Origin: Streptomyces huiliensis
Lineage (GTDB): Bacteria; Actinomycetota; Actinomycetes; Streptomycetales; Streptomycetaceae
DNA length: 36,988 nucleotides
NCBI RefSeq assembly: GCF_020037025.1
Contig: NZ_JAIQLH010000151.1
Span: 1 to 36,988 of the forward strand
Direction of reading: 5' to 3'
Part shown: in pieces, positions 7,922-17,600 of the stretch
Layout of the letters: each line of letters opens with the position of its first letter
Numbering within the stretch: position 1 is the stretch's first letter
Made by a program: the position numbers and the translations under genes
Notes under the pieces: model-generated
Databases searched by the model: none
The model's input: only the letters and a program-made list of their open reading frames with translations
What the model was told of the DNA's origin: nothing

Positions 7922-8110
7922 GCAGCGGCAGATCTGTGTCCGCTTCCGGGAAGCGGGAGCCATCTCCTCCCGCGCGATCCCCCCTTCTCTCGCGACTCCC
8001 GCAGGGCCCGGCCACGGCGCCTTTCCGCGCCCTCCCGCGCCCGCACGTCCGCCACTTCCCCTGCCGCGGCCGGGCCCGCCCGCCTGCCGCGCCCGGGGCG
8101 AGGAGACAGC

Positions 8111-9595
8111 ATGGATGTACCGGTGATCGTCGTCGGCGCCGGCCCCACGGGCCTGTTCCTCGCCGCCGAACTGCGCCTCGGCGGCGTCGACGTCCTCGTC
8201 CTCGACGCACTCGACCGGCCCACCGGCCAGTCCCGAGGACTCGGCTTCACCGCCCGCGCGACCGAACTCTTCGACCAGCGTGGCCTGTTGCCGCGCTTCG
8301 GCACCGTGGAGACCGACACCCGCGGGCACTTCGGCGGGATCCCCCTCGACTACGGCGTCCTCGACGGCGGCCACTTCGGCGCCCGCGGGATCCCCCAGGC
8401 GCGCACCGAAGCCGTCCTCGCCGACCGGGCGACGGAGCTCGGCGCGGAGATCCGGCGCGGCTGGAAGGCCGTCGGGCTCGTCAACGGCCCCGACGGCGCC
8501 GAGGTCGAGGCCGAGACGCCCGCCGGCCGCCGCCGGCTCCGCTGCCGCTTCCTCGTCGGCTGCGACGGCGGGCACAGCTTCGTCCGCGGCGCGGCCGGGA
8601 TCGCCTTCCCCGGCTCCGCGTCGACCCGCGAGATGTTCCTCGCCGACGTCGCCTGCGCCGAGGGCGGAGGCATCCGGCCGCGGCCGATCGGCGAACGCCT
8701 GCCCGGCGGCATGGTGATGGCCGCCCCGCTCGCCGACGGCGTGGACCGCGTGATCGTCTGCGAACGCGGCACCCCGCCCCGGCGGCGCGACCGTCCCGTC
8801 ACCTTCGACGAAGTCGCCGCCGCATGGCGGCGGTTGACCGGCGAGGACATCGGCGGCGGCACCGCCCACTGGGTCAGCTCCTTCGGCGACGCCACGCACC
8901 AGGCCGCCGCCTACCGGAAGGACTCGGTGCTGCTGGCCGGCGACGCCGCCCACACCCACCTGCCCGCCGGCGGCCAGGGCCTCAGCGTCGGCGTCCAGGA
9001 CGCCGCCAACCTCGGCTGGAAGCTCGCCGCGACCGTCCGCGGCTGGGCGCCGCCCGGCCTGCTCGACACGTACCACGCCGAACGGCACCCGGTCGGCGCC
9101 CGGCTGCTGACCAACACCCGGGCGCAGGGCCTGCTCTACCTCAGCGGCGAGGAGACGCTGCCGCTGCGCGCGGTGTTCGCGGAGCTGATGGAGCTCCCGG
9201 AGGCCGGCCGGCACCTGGCCGGGATGGTCAGCGGACTCGACGTCCGGTACGACTGCGGCCCCGGCGGCCACCCGCTCCTCGGCCGGCGGCTGCCCCCGGC
9301 GGACCTCGTCGGCGAGCACGGCCCCACCACCACCTTCGCACCGCTCCACGCCGGCCGCGGGGTCCTCCTCGACCTCGCCGCCGGCCCGGACGTACGGCAC
9401 GCGGCCCGGCCCTGGGCGGACCGGGTCGACGTCGTCACCGCGGCCCCGCGCGCGACGCCCGGCGGCCCGCTCGACGGCACCGCCGCCCTGCTCGTCCGGC
9501 CCGACGGACACGTCGCCTGGGCCGCGCCCGACGGCGGCCCGGCCGCCACGCTGCCGGCCGCCCTGCGGCGCTGGTTCGGGCCGGCCACTCAGTGA
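8111..9595 (+). CDS. FAD-dependent aromatic monooxygenase (PgaE/UrdE-type position)
   Basis: A 494-residue class A flavoprotein hydroxylase that would hydroxylate a polyketide ring using NAD(P)H and O2. The N-terminal Rossmann motif GAGPTG (about 9-14) binds FAD. The conserved CDGGHSFVR segment lies at mid-protein. The second FAD signature is LLAGDAAHTHLPAGGQGLSVGVQDAANLGWKL. A thioredoxin-like C-terminal domain follows, as in angucycline PgaE/UrdE/JadH. The ATG follows GAGGAG. It is the first gene of the polyketide operon, 26 bp before the cyclase gene, exactly where E-type oxygenases sit in angucycline clusters. By position and family it probably acts at C12/C12b or a similar ring site. The exact regiochemistry cannot be read from sequence. 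Confidence 0.88.
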   Translation: MDVPVIVVGAGPTGLFLAAELRLGGVDVLVLDALDRPTGQSRGLGFTARATELFDQRGLLPRFGTVETDTRGHFGGIPLDYGVLDGGHFGARGIPQARTEAVLADRATELGAEIRRGWKAVGLVNGPDGAEVEAETPAGRRRLRCRFLVGCDGGHSFVRGAAGIAFPGSASTREMFLADVACAEGGGIRPRPIGERLPGGMVMAAPLADGVDRVIVCERGTPPRRRDRPVTFDEVAAAWRRLTGEDIGGGTAHWVSSFGDATHQAAAYRKDSVLLAGDAAHTHLPAGGQGLSVGVQDAANLGWKLAATVRGWAPPGLLDTYHAERHPVGARLLTNTRAQGLLYLSGEETLPLRAVFAELMELPEAGRHLAGMVSGLDVRYDCGPGGHPLLGRRLPPADLVGEHGPTTTFAPLHAGRGVLLDLAAGPDVRHAARPWADRVDVVTAAPRATPGGPLDGTAALLVRPDGHVAWAAPDGGPAATLPAALRRWFGPATQ

Positions 9596-9621
9596 ACACC
9601 CCTTCCGACAACGGAGGAACC

Positions 9622-9948
9622 ATGCACAGCACCCTCATCGTCGCCCGGACGGACCCGGCCTCGGTCCTCGAAGTGGCCCGCATCTTCCGGGAGTTCGACC
9701 GCACCGAGATGCCCGAACTGATGGGCACCCGGCGCCGCCAGCTCTTCCACTACCGGGGGCTCTACTTCCACCTCCAGGACTTCGACGCCGACCACGGCGG
9801 CGCGGCCATCGAACAGGCACGCGACCACCCGCTGTTCGTCAAGGTCAGCGAGGACCTCAAGCCGTACATCACTGCCTACGACCCGGCCACCTGGCGCTCG
9901 CCCGCCGACGCCATGGCCACCCGCTTCTACCACTGGAGCGGCAAGTGA
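9622..9948 (+). CDS. TcmI-family polyketide cyclase (F-type)
   Basis: A 108-residue protein of the TcmI/JadI/UrdF dimeric alpha-beta barrel family, which closes late rings of the polyketide. Family sequence features include the start (MHSTLIVARTDP), LMGTRRRQLFHYRGLYFHLQD and the C-terminal segment ending TRFYHWSGK. The length is close to TcmI (about 109). The ATG has GGAGG eight nt upstream. The stop overlaps the GTG of KS-alpha as GTGA, so translation is coupled. It lies between the first monooxygenase and KS-alpha, as F genes do in angucycline clusters. Confidence 0.88.
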   Translation: MHSTLIVARTDPASVLEVARIFREFDRTEMPELMGTRRRQLFHYRGLYFHLQDFDADHGGAAIEQARDHPLFVKVSEDLKPYITAYDPATWRSPADAMATRFYHWSGK

Positions 9949-11234
9949 ACGGCACCACGGACCGGCGCGGCGCCCGCGGGGGGCGCCGCGCCGTCATCAC
10001 CGGGATCGGGGTCGTGGCGCCCGGCGCGGTCGGCACCAAGGAGTACTGGAGCCTGCTCAGCGCCGGCCGGACAGCCACCCGGGGCATCACCCTCTTCGAC
10101 CCCGCCGGCTTCCGGTCCCGGGTGGCGGCCGAGGTCGACTTCCACCCCGAGGACCACGGGCTCGGCCCCCAGGACGTCCGACGGATGGACCGGGCCGTGC
10201 AGTTCGCGGTCGTCGCCGCCGCCGAGGCCATGGCCGACGCCGGTCTCGCCCCCGGCGAGGCGGACCCGCACCGCACCGGCGTCACCATCGGCAGCGGCGT
10301 CGGCGCGACCATGGCGCTCGACCGCGAGTACCGCGTCGTCAGCGACGGCGGCCGGCTCGACGCCGTCGACCACGCCTACGCCGTCCCGCACCTCTACGAC
10401 TACTTCGTCCCCAGCTCCTTCGCCGCCGAAGTGGCGTGGTCGGTCGGGGCCGAGGGTCCGACCACGGTCGTCTCCACCGGCTGCACCTCCGGCCTCGACT
10501 CCGTGGGGTACGCCACCGGACTGATCCGGGAGGGCGCCGCCGACGTCATGGTCGCCGGGGCCGCCGCCGCGCCCATCTCCCCGATCACCGTCGCCTGCTT
10601 CGACGCCATCCGCGCCACCACCGCCCGCAACGACGACCCGGAGCACGCCTCCCGGCCCTTCGACCGCACCCGGGACGGCTTCGTGCTCGGCGAGGGCGCG
10701 GCGATCTTCGTCATCGAGGAGTACGAACGGGCGCGCCGCCGGGGAGCCTTCCTCCGCGCCGAGATCGCGGGCTTCGCCACCCGCAGCAACGCCTACCACA
10801 TGACCGGACTCCGCGCCGACGGCCGGGAGATGGCGGAGGCCATCACCCGGGCGCTCGCCGAGGCGCGGATCGCTCCGGAAGCCGTCGACTACGTCAACGC
10901 CCACGGATCCGGCACGCGGCAGAACGACAGGCACGAGACGGCCGCGTTCAAACGCAGCCTCGGCGCGCACGCCTACCGGACGCCGGTCAGCTCGGTGAAG
11001 TCGATGATCGGCCACTCGCTCGGGGCGATCGGCTCCCTGGAGATCGCCGCGTCCGTGCTCGCCCTCGCGCACGACGTCGTCCCGCCCACCGCCAACCTCC
11101 ACGAGGCCGACCCGGAGTGCGACCTCGACTACGTACCCCTGGAGGCGCGCGAGCACCGGACCGACACCGTGCTCACGGTCGGCAGCGGCTTCGGCGGCTT
11201 CCAGAGCGCCATGGTCCTGCGGAGCGCCGCATGA
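9945..11234 (+). CDS. Type II PKS ketosynthase alpha (KS-alpha)
   Basis: The condensing subunit of the minimal type II polyketide synthase (429 residues), which elongates the malonyl-derived poly-beta-ketone as a heterodimer with KS-beta. The active-site cysteine is C180 in STGCTSGLDS. The two catalytic histidines lie in VNAHGSGT and SMIGHSLGAIGS. Other family motifs are PFDRTRDGFVLGEGA near the middle and GSGFGGFQSAMVL at the end. GTG start, coupled by a 4-bp overlap to the cyclase; its own stop overlaps the ATG of KS-beta. Stoichiometric coupling of the two subunits is typical of type II systems. Confidence 0.97.
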   Translation: MNGTTDRRGARGGRRAVITGIGVVAPGAVGTKEYWSLLSAGRTATRGITLFDPAGFRSRVAAEVDFHPEDHGLGPQDVRRMDRAVQFAVVAAAEAMADAGLAPGEADPHRTGVTIGSGVGATMALDREYRVVSDGGRLDAVDHAYAVPHLYDYFVPSSFAAEVAWSVGAEGPTTVVSTGCTSGLDSVGYATGLIREGAADVMVAGAAAAPISPITVACFDAIRATTARNDDPEHASRPFDRTRDGFVLGEGAAIFVIEEYERARRRGAFLRAEIAGFATRSNAYHMTGLRADGREMAEAITRALAEARIAPEAVDYVNAHGSGTRQNDRHETAAFKRSLGAHAYRTPVSSVKSMIGHSLGAIGSLEIAASVLALAHDVVPPTANLHEADPECDLDYVPLEAREHRTDTVLTVGSGFGGFQSAMVLRSAA

Positions 11235-12445
11235 CCGCCGCCGTCGTCACCGGGGTCGCCGTCGCCGCCCCCAACGGGCTCGGCACGGACGCGTATTGGC
11301 GGGCGACCCGCGCAGGCACCGGCGGCATCCGCCCGATCCGCAAGTTCGACACCTCGCGCTACCCGGTCACCCTCGCCGGCGAGGTCCCGGACTTCCGGCC
11401 CGAGGACCACCTGCCCAGCCGCCTGCTCCCGCAGACCGACCACATGACCCGGCTCGCGCTCGTCGCCGCCGACCAGGCGCTCGCCGACGCCGGCGTCGAC
11501 CCCGGCGCGCGGGACCCGTTCTCCATGGGCGTGGTGACCGCCAGCTCCTCCGGCGGCTTCGAGTTCGGCGAACGCGAACTGCGCAACCTGTGGAGCAAGG
11601 GCGGCCAGTACGTCAGCGCCTACCAGTCGTTCGCCTGGTTCTACGCCGTCAACACCGGCCAGATCTCCATCCGCAACGGCATGCGTGGCCCGTGCGGCGT
11701 CGTCGTCTCCGACCAGGCCGGCGGGCTCGACGCGCTCGCGCAGGCCCGGCGGCTGATCCGCGGCGGCACCCGGCTGGTGGTCTCCGGCGGCGTCGACGGC
11801 TCCATCTGCTCCTGGGGGCTGGTCGCCCAGATGGCCGGCGGCCGGCTGTCCACCGCCACCGACCCCGACCGCGCCTACCTGCCCTTCGACGCCGCCGCGG
11901 CCGGCCACGTGCCCGGCGAGGGCGGGGCCCTCCTCGTCCTGGAGGACGCCGACTCCGCCCGCGACCGCGGCGCGCGGACCTACGGCGAGATCGCCGGGTA
12001 CGCCGCCACCTTCGACCCGAAACCCGGCACCGGCCGCGAACCCGGGCTGCGCCGCGCCATCGAACTGGCCCTGGACGACGCGGGCGGCACCGCCGCCGAC
12101 GTCGACCTGGTGTTCGCCGACGCGGCCGCCGTCCCGGAGCTCGACCGCATCGAGGCGGACGCCCTCACGGCCGTGTTCGGCCCCCGGGGCGTCCCCGTCA
12201 CCGCGCCCAAGACCATGACCGGGCGGCTGCTCTCCGGCGCCGCCCCCCTCGACGTCGTCACCGCGCTGCTCGCGCTCGCCGACGGCGTCGTCCCGCCCAC
12301 CGTCAACGTCACCCCGCTGCCCGGATACGGCCTCGACCTCGTCGTCGGCGCGCCGCGGCCGGCGCGCCTGGAGACGGTGCTCGTCCTCGCCCGGGGACAC
12401 GGAGGCTTCAACTCCGCCCTGGTCGTCCGGCGCGCGGGGGCGTAG
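11231..12445 (+). CDS. Type II PKS ketosynthase beta / chain length factor
   Basis: A 404-residue KS-like partner without a nucleophilic cysteine. The equivalent position is Q162 in VVSDQAGGLDAL, the diagnostic glutamine of chain-length factors that decarboxylate malonyl-ACP and help set chain length. PFDAAAAGHVPGEGGA is the family counterpart of the KS-alpha GEG motif. The ATG lies inside the KS-alpha stop (ATGA overlap). The chain length cannot be read reliably by eye. With the C9 ketoreductase, didomain aromatase and TcmI-like cyclase, a decaketide angucycline-type chain is the best guess. Confidence 0.95.
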   Translation: MTAAVVTGVAVAAPNGLGTDAYWRATRAGTGGIRPIRKFDTSRYPVTLAGEVPDFRPEDHLPSRLLPQTDHMTRLALVAADQALADAGVDPGARDPFSMGVVTASSSGGFEFGERELRNLWSKGGQYVSAYQSFAWFYAVNTGQISIRNGMRGPCGVVVSDQAGGLDALAQARRLIRGGTRLVVSGGVDGSICSWGLVAQMAGGRLSTATDPDRAYLPFDAAAAGHVPGEGGALLVLEDADSARDRGARTYGEIAGYAATFDPKPGTGREPGLRRAIELALDDAGGTAADVDLVFADAAAVPELDRIEADALTAVFGPRGVPVTAPKTMTGRLLSGAAPLDVVTALLALADGVVPPTVNVTPLPGYGLDLVVGAPRPARLETVLVLARGHGGFNSALVVRRAGA

Positions 12446-12501
12446 CGGACGGGCACGGGCGGAGGGGCCCACGGCACACCGGAAGCACATCGGAGGAACG
12501 C

Positions 12502-12786
12502 ATGACCACGCACGAGCACGCCGAGTTCACCCTGAACGACCTGAAACGGATCCTGCGCGAGGCAGCCGGCGAGCAGGAGGGCACCGGACTCGCCGGCGAC
12601 ATCCGCGCCTTCACCTTCGAACAGCTCGGCTACGACTCGCTCGCCCGCCTGGAGGCCGGCGGCCGCATCGAACGCACCTACGCGGTCGCCCTCGACGAGG
12701 ACTGCCTCAACGACACCACGACCCTCGGGGAGCTGCTCGCCGCCGTCAACCGGCGGATCACCGAGGCGCACCCGGCCCGGCCGTGA
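12502..12786 (+). CDS. Type II PKS acyl carrier protein
   Basis: A 94-residue acidic carrier protein. The phosphopantetheine attachment serine is S46 in the motif LGYDSLARLE, and the four-helix pattern is clear (TLNDLKRILREAAG, then DSLARLEAGGRIE, then LGELLAAVNRRITEA). The ATG at 12502 is preceded by CGGAGG. It follows KS-beta by 56 bp and precedes the ketoreductase by 31 bp, completing the minimal PKS. No phosphopantetheinyl transferase gene is in the window, so it must be modified by an enzyme encoded elsewhere. Confidence 0.95.
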   Translation: MTTHEHAEFTLNDLKRILREAAGEQEGTGLAGDIRAFTFEQLGYDSLARLEAGGRIERTYAVALDEDCLNDTTTLGELLAAVNRRITEAHPARP

Positions 12787-12817
12787 GCACCCTTCCGACG
12801 ACTCTGCGAGGAGCACC

Positions 12818-13600
12818 ATGACACAGGACAAGCGCGTCGCCCTCGTCACCGGAGCCACCTCCGGCATCGGTCTGGCGGTGGCCCGGCAGCTGGCGGCGGG
12901 CGACCACCGCGTGTTCGTCTGCGCCCGCTCGGCCGACGCCGTGCGCACCACGGCGGAGAAGCTGCGGGCCGAGGGCCTGGACGTCGACGGCACCGCGTGC
13001 GACGTCCGCTCGGCCGACGCCGTCCGGGCCTGGGTCGGCGCCGCCGTCGACCGGTACGGGAGGATCGACGTCCTGGTCAACAACGCCGGGCGCAGCGGCG
13101 GCGGCGTCACCGCCGAGATCGCCGACGACCTCTGGCAGGACGTCATCGAGACCAACCTCACCAGCGTCTTCCGCGTCACCCGCGAGGTGCTCAACCGCTC
13201 CGGCATGCGCGACCGCGGCTGGGGCCGGATCGTCAACATCGCCTCCACCGCGGGCAAGCAGGGCGTGGTGCTCGGCGCGCCCTACTCGGCGTCCAAGCAC
13301 GGGGTCGTCGGCTTCACCAAGGCCCTCGGCAACGAGCTCGCGCCCACCGGCATCACCGTCAACGCCGTCTGCCCCGGCTATGTGGAGACCCCGATGGCCC
13401 AGCGGGTCCGGCAGGGCTACGCGGCGGCGTACGGCACCACCGAGGACGCGATCCTGGAGCGGTTCCAAGCCAAGATCCCGCTCGGCCGCTACTCCACCCC
13501 GGAGGAGGTCGCCGGGCTCGTCGGCCACCTGGTCACGGACACCGCCGCGTCGATCACCGCGCAGGCCCTCAACGTCTGCGGCGGGCTCGGCAACTTCTGA
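12818..13600 (+). CDS. Polyketide C9 ketoreductase (ActIII-like SDR, D-type)
   Basis: A 260-residue short-chain dehydrogenase of the ActIII type that uses NADPH to reduce the C9 ketone of the nascent chain. The cofactor loop is TGATSGIG and the structural motif NNAG. The catalytic tetrad is N in ETNLTS, S143 in NIASTAG, Y156 and K160 in YSASK. The conserved end reads ALNVCGGLGNF. Just after NNAG the sequence is RSGGG, where ActIII has RPGGG. The loop is thought to influence hydride facial selectivity, but S here may simply reflect the clade. ATG with GAGGAG upstream. It follows ACP and precedes the aromatase, the D position of angucycline clusters. Confidence 0.95.
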   Translation: MTQDKRVALVTGATSGIGLAVARQLAAGDHRVFVCARSADAVRTTAEKLRAEGLDVDGTACDVRSADAVRAWVGAAVDRYGRIDVLVNNAGRSGGGVTAEIADDLWQDVIETNLTSVFRVTREVLNRSGMRDRGWGRIVNIASTAGKQGVVLGAPYSASKHGVVGFTKALGNELAPTGITVNAVCPGYVETPMAQRVRQGYAAAYGTTEDAILERFQAKIPLGRYSTPEEVAGLVGHLVTDTAASITAQALNVCGGLGNF

Positions 13601-13649
13601 GCGCCTTCCGGACTTGAGCACCTTCCGGCCTGTGAGTACTTCCGGCCTT
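13598..13649 (+). repeat. Three tandem ~17-bp intercistronic repeats after the ketoreductase stop
   Basis: Units start at 13598, 13615 and 13633. Each begins with TGAG and contains (C/A)CTTCCGG. The first TGA is the stop codon of the ketoreductase. Related sequences begin at the stop codons of the first monooxygenase (9593, TGAACACCCCTTCCGAC) and the ACP (12784, TGAGCACCCTTCCGACG). The role is unknown. Confidence 0.5.
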
Positions 13650-13666
13650 CCCGAGAGGAGAAACCG

Positions 13667-14614
13667 ATGACGGAGCCGGGCACCCGCGAGGCGGAGCACG
13701 GCGTCACCGTGGCGGCACCCGCCGCCGACGTCTACGCGCTGCTGGCGGACGTGGAGAACTGGCCCCTGCTGTTCCCGCCCACCGTGCACGCCGAACGGGT
13801 CGAACGCGTCGGCGCGTCCGAGCGGATCCGCCTCTGGGCCACCGCCAACGGCACGGCCAAGACCTGGACCTCCCTCCGCCTGCTCGACCCCGTGCGGCGG
13901 CGGATCGAGTTCCGCCAGGAGGTGCCGGCGCCACCCGTGGCGGCCATGGGCGGCACCTGGCTGGTCGACCCGCTGTCGCACGCCACCACCCGCGTCACGC
14001 TGCGGCACCACTACCGGGCCGCCGACGACGCCCCGGACGGACTCGCCTGGATCGAGGCCGCCGTGGACCGCAACAGCGGCGCCGAACTGGCGGCGCTCAA
14101 GGCCCACGCCGAGTCCGCCGCCGCGGCGCCGGACGGGAGCGTCCTCGACTTCGAGGACACCGTCCGGATCGACGGCGAGGCCAAGGACGTCTACGAGTTC
14201 CTCGACCGCGCCGACCGGTGGGCCGAACGCCTCCCGCACGTCGCCGGCGTCGCCCTGGCCGAGGACACCCCCGGGCTCCAGCGACTCCGGATGGACACCC
14301 GCGCCCCGGACGGCAGCACGCACACCACCGAGTCGGTGCGGGTCTGCTTCCCCCACCATCTCATCGTCTACAAGCAGACCACGCTGCCCGCCCTGATGAG
14401 CCTGCACACCGGCCGGTGGCGGCTGGAGCGGGACGCGGACGGCACCCTCGCCACCGCGCGGCACACCGTCGTCCTTGCGACGGAGAACATCACCCGCGTC
14501 CTGGGCGAGGACGCCGGCGTCCCCGAGGCCGCGGCGTACGTCAGGGAGGCCCTGAGCGCCAACAGCAGGGCCACCCTGGGCCGCGCCAAGGAGTACGCGG
14601 AAGGCCGGCGGTGA
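13667..14614 (+). CDS. Didomain aromatase/cyclase (ActVII/UrdL-like, L-type)
   Basis: A 315-residue protein with two SRPBCC (START/Bet v1-like) domains in tandem, at about 10-150 and 155-310. Each opens with the same pattern: VTVAAPAADVYALLADVENWPLLFP in the first, VRIDGEAKDVYEFLDRADRWAERLP in the second. Didomain aromatase/cyclases catalyse first-ring cyclisation and aromatisation (C7-C12) in reducing type II pathways, acting after the C9 ketoreductase. The ATG has GAGAGGAG upstream. The gene follows three short tandem repeats and ends one base before the next ATG. This L-type enzyme supports a C9-reduced angucycline or benzoisochromane-type starter ring rather than a non-reduced tetracenomycin-like one. 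Confidence 0.93.
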   Translation: MTEPGTREAEHGVTVAAPAADVYALLADVENWPLLFPPTVHAERVERVGASERIRLWATANGTAKTWTSLRLLDPVRRRIEFRQEVPAPPVAAMGGTWLVDPLSHATTRVTLRHHYRAADDAPDGLAWIEAAVDRNSGAELAALKAHAESAAAAPDGSVLDFEDTVRIDGEAKDVYEFLDRADRWAERLPHVAGVALAEDTPGLQRLRMDTRAPDGSTHTTESVRVCFPHHLIVYKQTTLPALMSLHTGRWRLERDADGTLATARHTVVLATENITRVLGEDAGVPEAAAYVREALSANSRATLGRAKEYAEGRR

Positions 14615-14615
14615 C

Positions 14616-17600
14616 ATGGGCGACCATGCCACCGATGTCGTCGTCGTGGGCGCCGGGCCGGTCGGCCTGGCGCTCGCCGTCGAACTGCGCCTGGGCGGCG
14701 CCCGCGTCACCGTCCTGGAGCGGCTGCCCGCACCCACGCGGGAGTCACGGGCCTCCACCCTGCACGCCCGCACCATGGAACTCCTGGACCAGCGCGGCCT
14801 GTCGGAGCCGCTGGGCACCCCGCCGCACCAGCCCGTCGGCCACTACGCGGGGCTGCCGCTCGACCTGAGCGGCCAGCCCTCGCCGTACGCCGGGCAGTGG
14901 AAGGTGCCGCAGACGCGGCTGGAGGCCCTGCTCGCCGAGCGGGCCGCCGCCCTCGGCGCCGACCTGCGGCGCGGCCACGAGGTGCGCGGGCTGCGCGAGG
15001 CGGCGGACCGCGTCGAGGTCGAGGCCGTGGCCGGCGGGCGGACGGTCCGGGTCACGGCCGCGTACGCCGTCGGCTGCGACGGGGAGCGGAGCACCGTGGC
15101 CGCCCTGGCCGGCTTCCGCTTCGACGGCCGGGAGGCCGGGCGCGAGCTGCTGCGCTGCGACGTCACCGGCGTCACCGTCCCCGACCGCCGCTTCGAGCGG
15201 CTGCCCGGCGGGCTCGCCGTCGCCGCCACCCGCGACGGCGTCACCCGGATCATGGTCCACGAGCTCGGGCGCGCGCCCGCCACACGCTCCGGCGCCCCGG
15301 AGTTCGCCGAAGTGGCCGCCGCCTGGCGGCGGGTGACCGGCGAGGACGTCACGGCCGGCACCCCGCTCTGGGTGAACGCCTTCGGCGACGTCTCCCTCCA
15401 GGCCGACGCGTACCGGCGCGGCCGGGTCCTGCTCGCCGGGGACGCCGCCCACCGGCAGCTCCCGGTCGGCGGACAGGCCCTCAACCTCGGTCTCCAGGAC
15501 GCCGCCAACCTCGGCTGGAAGCTGGCCGCCGCCGCGCGCGGGCACGCCCCCGCCGGGCTCCTGGACACCTACCACGCCGAGCGCCACCCCGCGGGCCGTA
15601 CGGCACTCGACCACATCGCCGCCCAGGCGACGCTGCTCCTCGGCGGCCCCGAGGTCGACGCCACCCGCGAGGTCCTCGGCGAACTCCTCGGCCACCGGGC
15701 CGTACGGGACCGGCTGGCGGCCCGGGCAGGCGGCCTGGACGTCCGCTACGGCCCGGACGTCCGCTACGGCGCCGACGACGGCCACCCGCTCACCGGCACC
15801 CGGCTCACCCCCGCCGACCTGACCCGCGCCACCGGCACCCCGGAGGCCGCGGCCCTGCTGCGGCGCGCCCGGGGCGTCCTCCTCGACCTCTCCGGCGACC
15901 CCCGGCGGCGGGACGACCTCGCGGCGCTGACGGGCGGCCGGGTGGGGCTCGTCGCCGGAAGGAAGCCCATCGGCGCGGAGACCGTCCTGCTGCGCCCGGA
16001 CGGGCACGTGGCCTGGGCGGGGGACCGGACGGCGGACCCGCGGCCGGCGCTGGAGCGGTGGTTCGGCGCGGGGACGTCAGGGAGCGGGTCAAGGGGCGCG
16101 GGGACGGCACGGAACAGCCGAGACGACGAGAGAGGCGGGCCCATGCCCAGCAAGATCAAGGAACCCGGCCGGCCGGCACCCGCCGGCCCGCCGCACCCCT
16201 GCGACGTCCTGATCCTCGGATCCGGCCTCGCCGGCACGGTCAGCGCGGCGATCCTCGCCCGCCAGGGCGCCCGGGTGGTGCTCGTCGACGCGGCGCAGCA
16301 CCCCCGGTTCGCCATAGGCGAGTCGATGACGCCGCAGCTGGTCGAGTGGCTGCACATCCTCAAGTCCCGTTTCGACGTCCCCGAGCTGGGCCACCTGCTG
16401 GACACCAAGGCGGTGCACCGGAACATCGGCCCCCGGCACGGCCGCAAGCAGAGCTTCGGGTTCATCCGCCACGAGCCGGGCGCGGAGCCGGACCCGGAGG
16501 AGGCGACGATGTTCGTCATCCCCCGGATCCTCACCCAGGCCAGCCACCTCTACCGGCAGGACACCGACCAGCACTTCTTCAACGTCGCCGCCCGCTACGG
16601 CTGCGTCACCCGGCAGAACTGGCGGGCCCGCGACCTGGACTTCGACGACGACGGGGTCACCGTCACCGGCCAGAACGGCGAGGTGTTCCGCGCCCGCTAC
16701 CTCATCGACGCCAGCGGCTTCCGCTCGCCCCTCGCCGAGAAGTTCGGCCTCCGCGAGGACCCCTGCCGGTTCCGGCACCACTCGCGGTCCCTGTTCACCC
16801 ACTACATCGGCGTCAGGCCGTTCGACGACGTCTCCCACCACCCGCGCAGCCTGCGCCCGCCGGCCGCCTGGCACGCCGGCACCCTGCACCACATGATCGA
16901 GCGCGGCTGGTTCTGGATCATCCCGTTCGACAACGTCAAGGGCTCCCGCAACCCGCTGTGCAGCGTCGGCCTGACCATTGACCCGCGCCGGTACCCCAAG
17001 CCCCGGGACCTCACGCCCGAGGAGGAGTTCGCCTCCTTCCTCGACCGCTACCCCGCCGTCCGGCGCCAGTTCGAGGGCGCCCACCGGGTGCGGGAGTGGG
17101 TGTCGACCGAGCGGCTGCAGTACTCGTCCAAGCGGTCCATCGGCCACCGCTGGTGCCTGATGTCGCACGCGGCGGGCTTCATCGACCCGCTGTTCTCCCG
17201 CGGCCTGTCCAACACCTTCGAGGTCGTCTACTCGCTCTGCACCCGCATCGTCGCCGCCCTGCGGGACGACGACTGGTCGCAGGAGCGCTTCGGCTACGTC
17301 GAGGAGCTGGAGCGCGGACTGCTGCGGCGCAACGACGAACTGGTCGACAGCTCCTTCATCGCCTTCGAGCACTTCCGCCTCTGGAACGCGGTCTTCCGGG
17401 TCTGGGCCGGCTGGCTCACCCCGGGTGCGATGCGGCTCTACGACGCCCGCGCCCGCTACGAGGCCGACGGCGACGAACGGCACCTGACCCTGCTGGAGAC
17501 CGTCGACCACCCCGGACTGTGGTGGCCGGAACCGGAGTTCAAGCACGTCCTCGAACTCACCGCCGAGGTCTGCGAGAAGTACGAGTCCGGGACCATGACC

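Larger units (their letters stand above)
7345..8110. other. Non-coding divergent control region upstream of the polyketide operon
   Basis: There are 766 bp without a convincing gene between the OvmZ-like gene and the first cluster gene. It holds a long palindrome (7586-7616), a short palindrome AGGGTCGGACCCT (7729-7741), a candidate promoter with TTGACA (7887-7892) and two overlapping hairpins. One hairpin is 7940-7946 with 7950-7956; the other is 7953-7959 with 7967-7973. They share bases, so they cannot form together in a leader RNA. GTCGGACC also occurs at both 7651 and 7732. Open frames here have no family resemblance or ribosome-binding sites. Confidence 0.6.

Noticed and set aside
7345..8110. 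SARP-type heptamer repeats before the polyketide operon
   Set aside because: I found no evenly spaced TCGAG-like heptamers at the candidate promoter and no SARP gene in the window.
7910..9511. Long minus-strand open frame opposite the first monooxygenase (533 codons)
   Set aside because: It is the antisense shadow of a GC-saturated gene. The translation is low-complexity Ala/Gly/Val/Arg with no family motif, and the + strand gene has clear domains.
16060..16143. Sequencing frameshift as the cause of the monooxygenase-halogenase fusion
   Set aside because: Neither alternative frame offers a stop over this stretch, so a single indel would not separate the genes neatly. It cannot be fully excluded without raw reads and stays a test for the finding.
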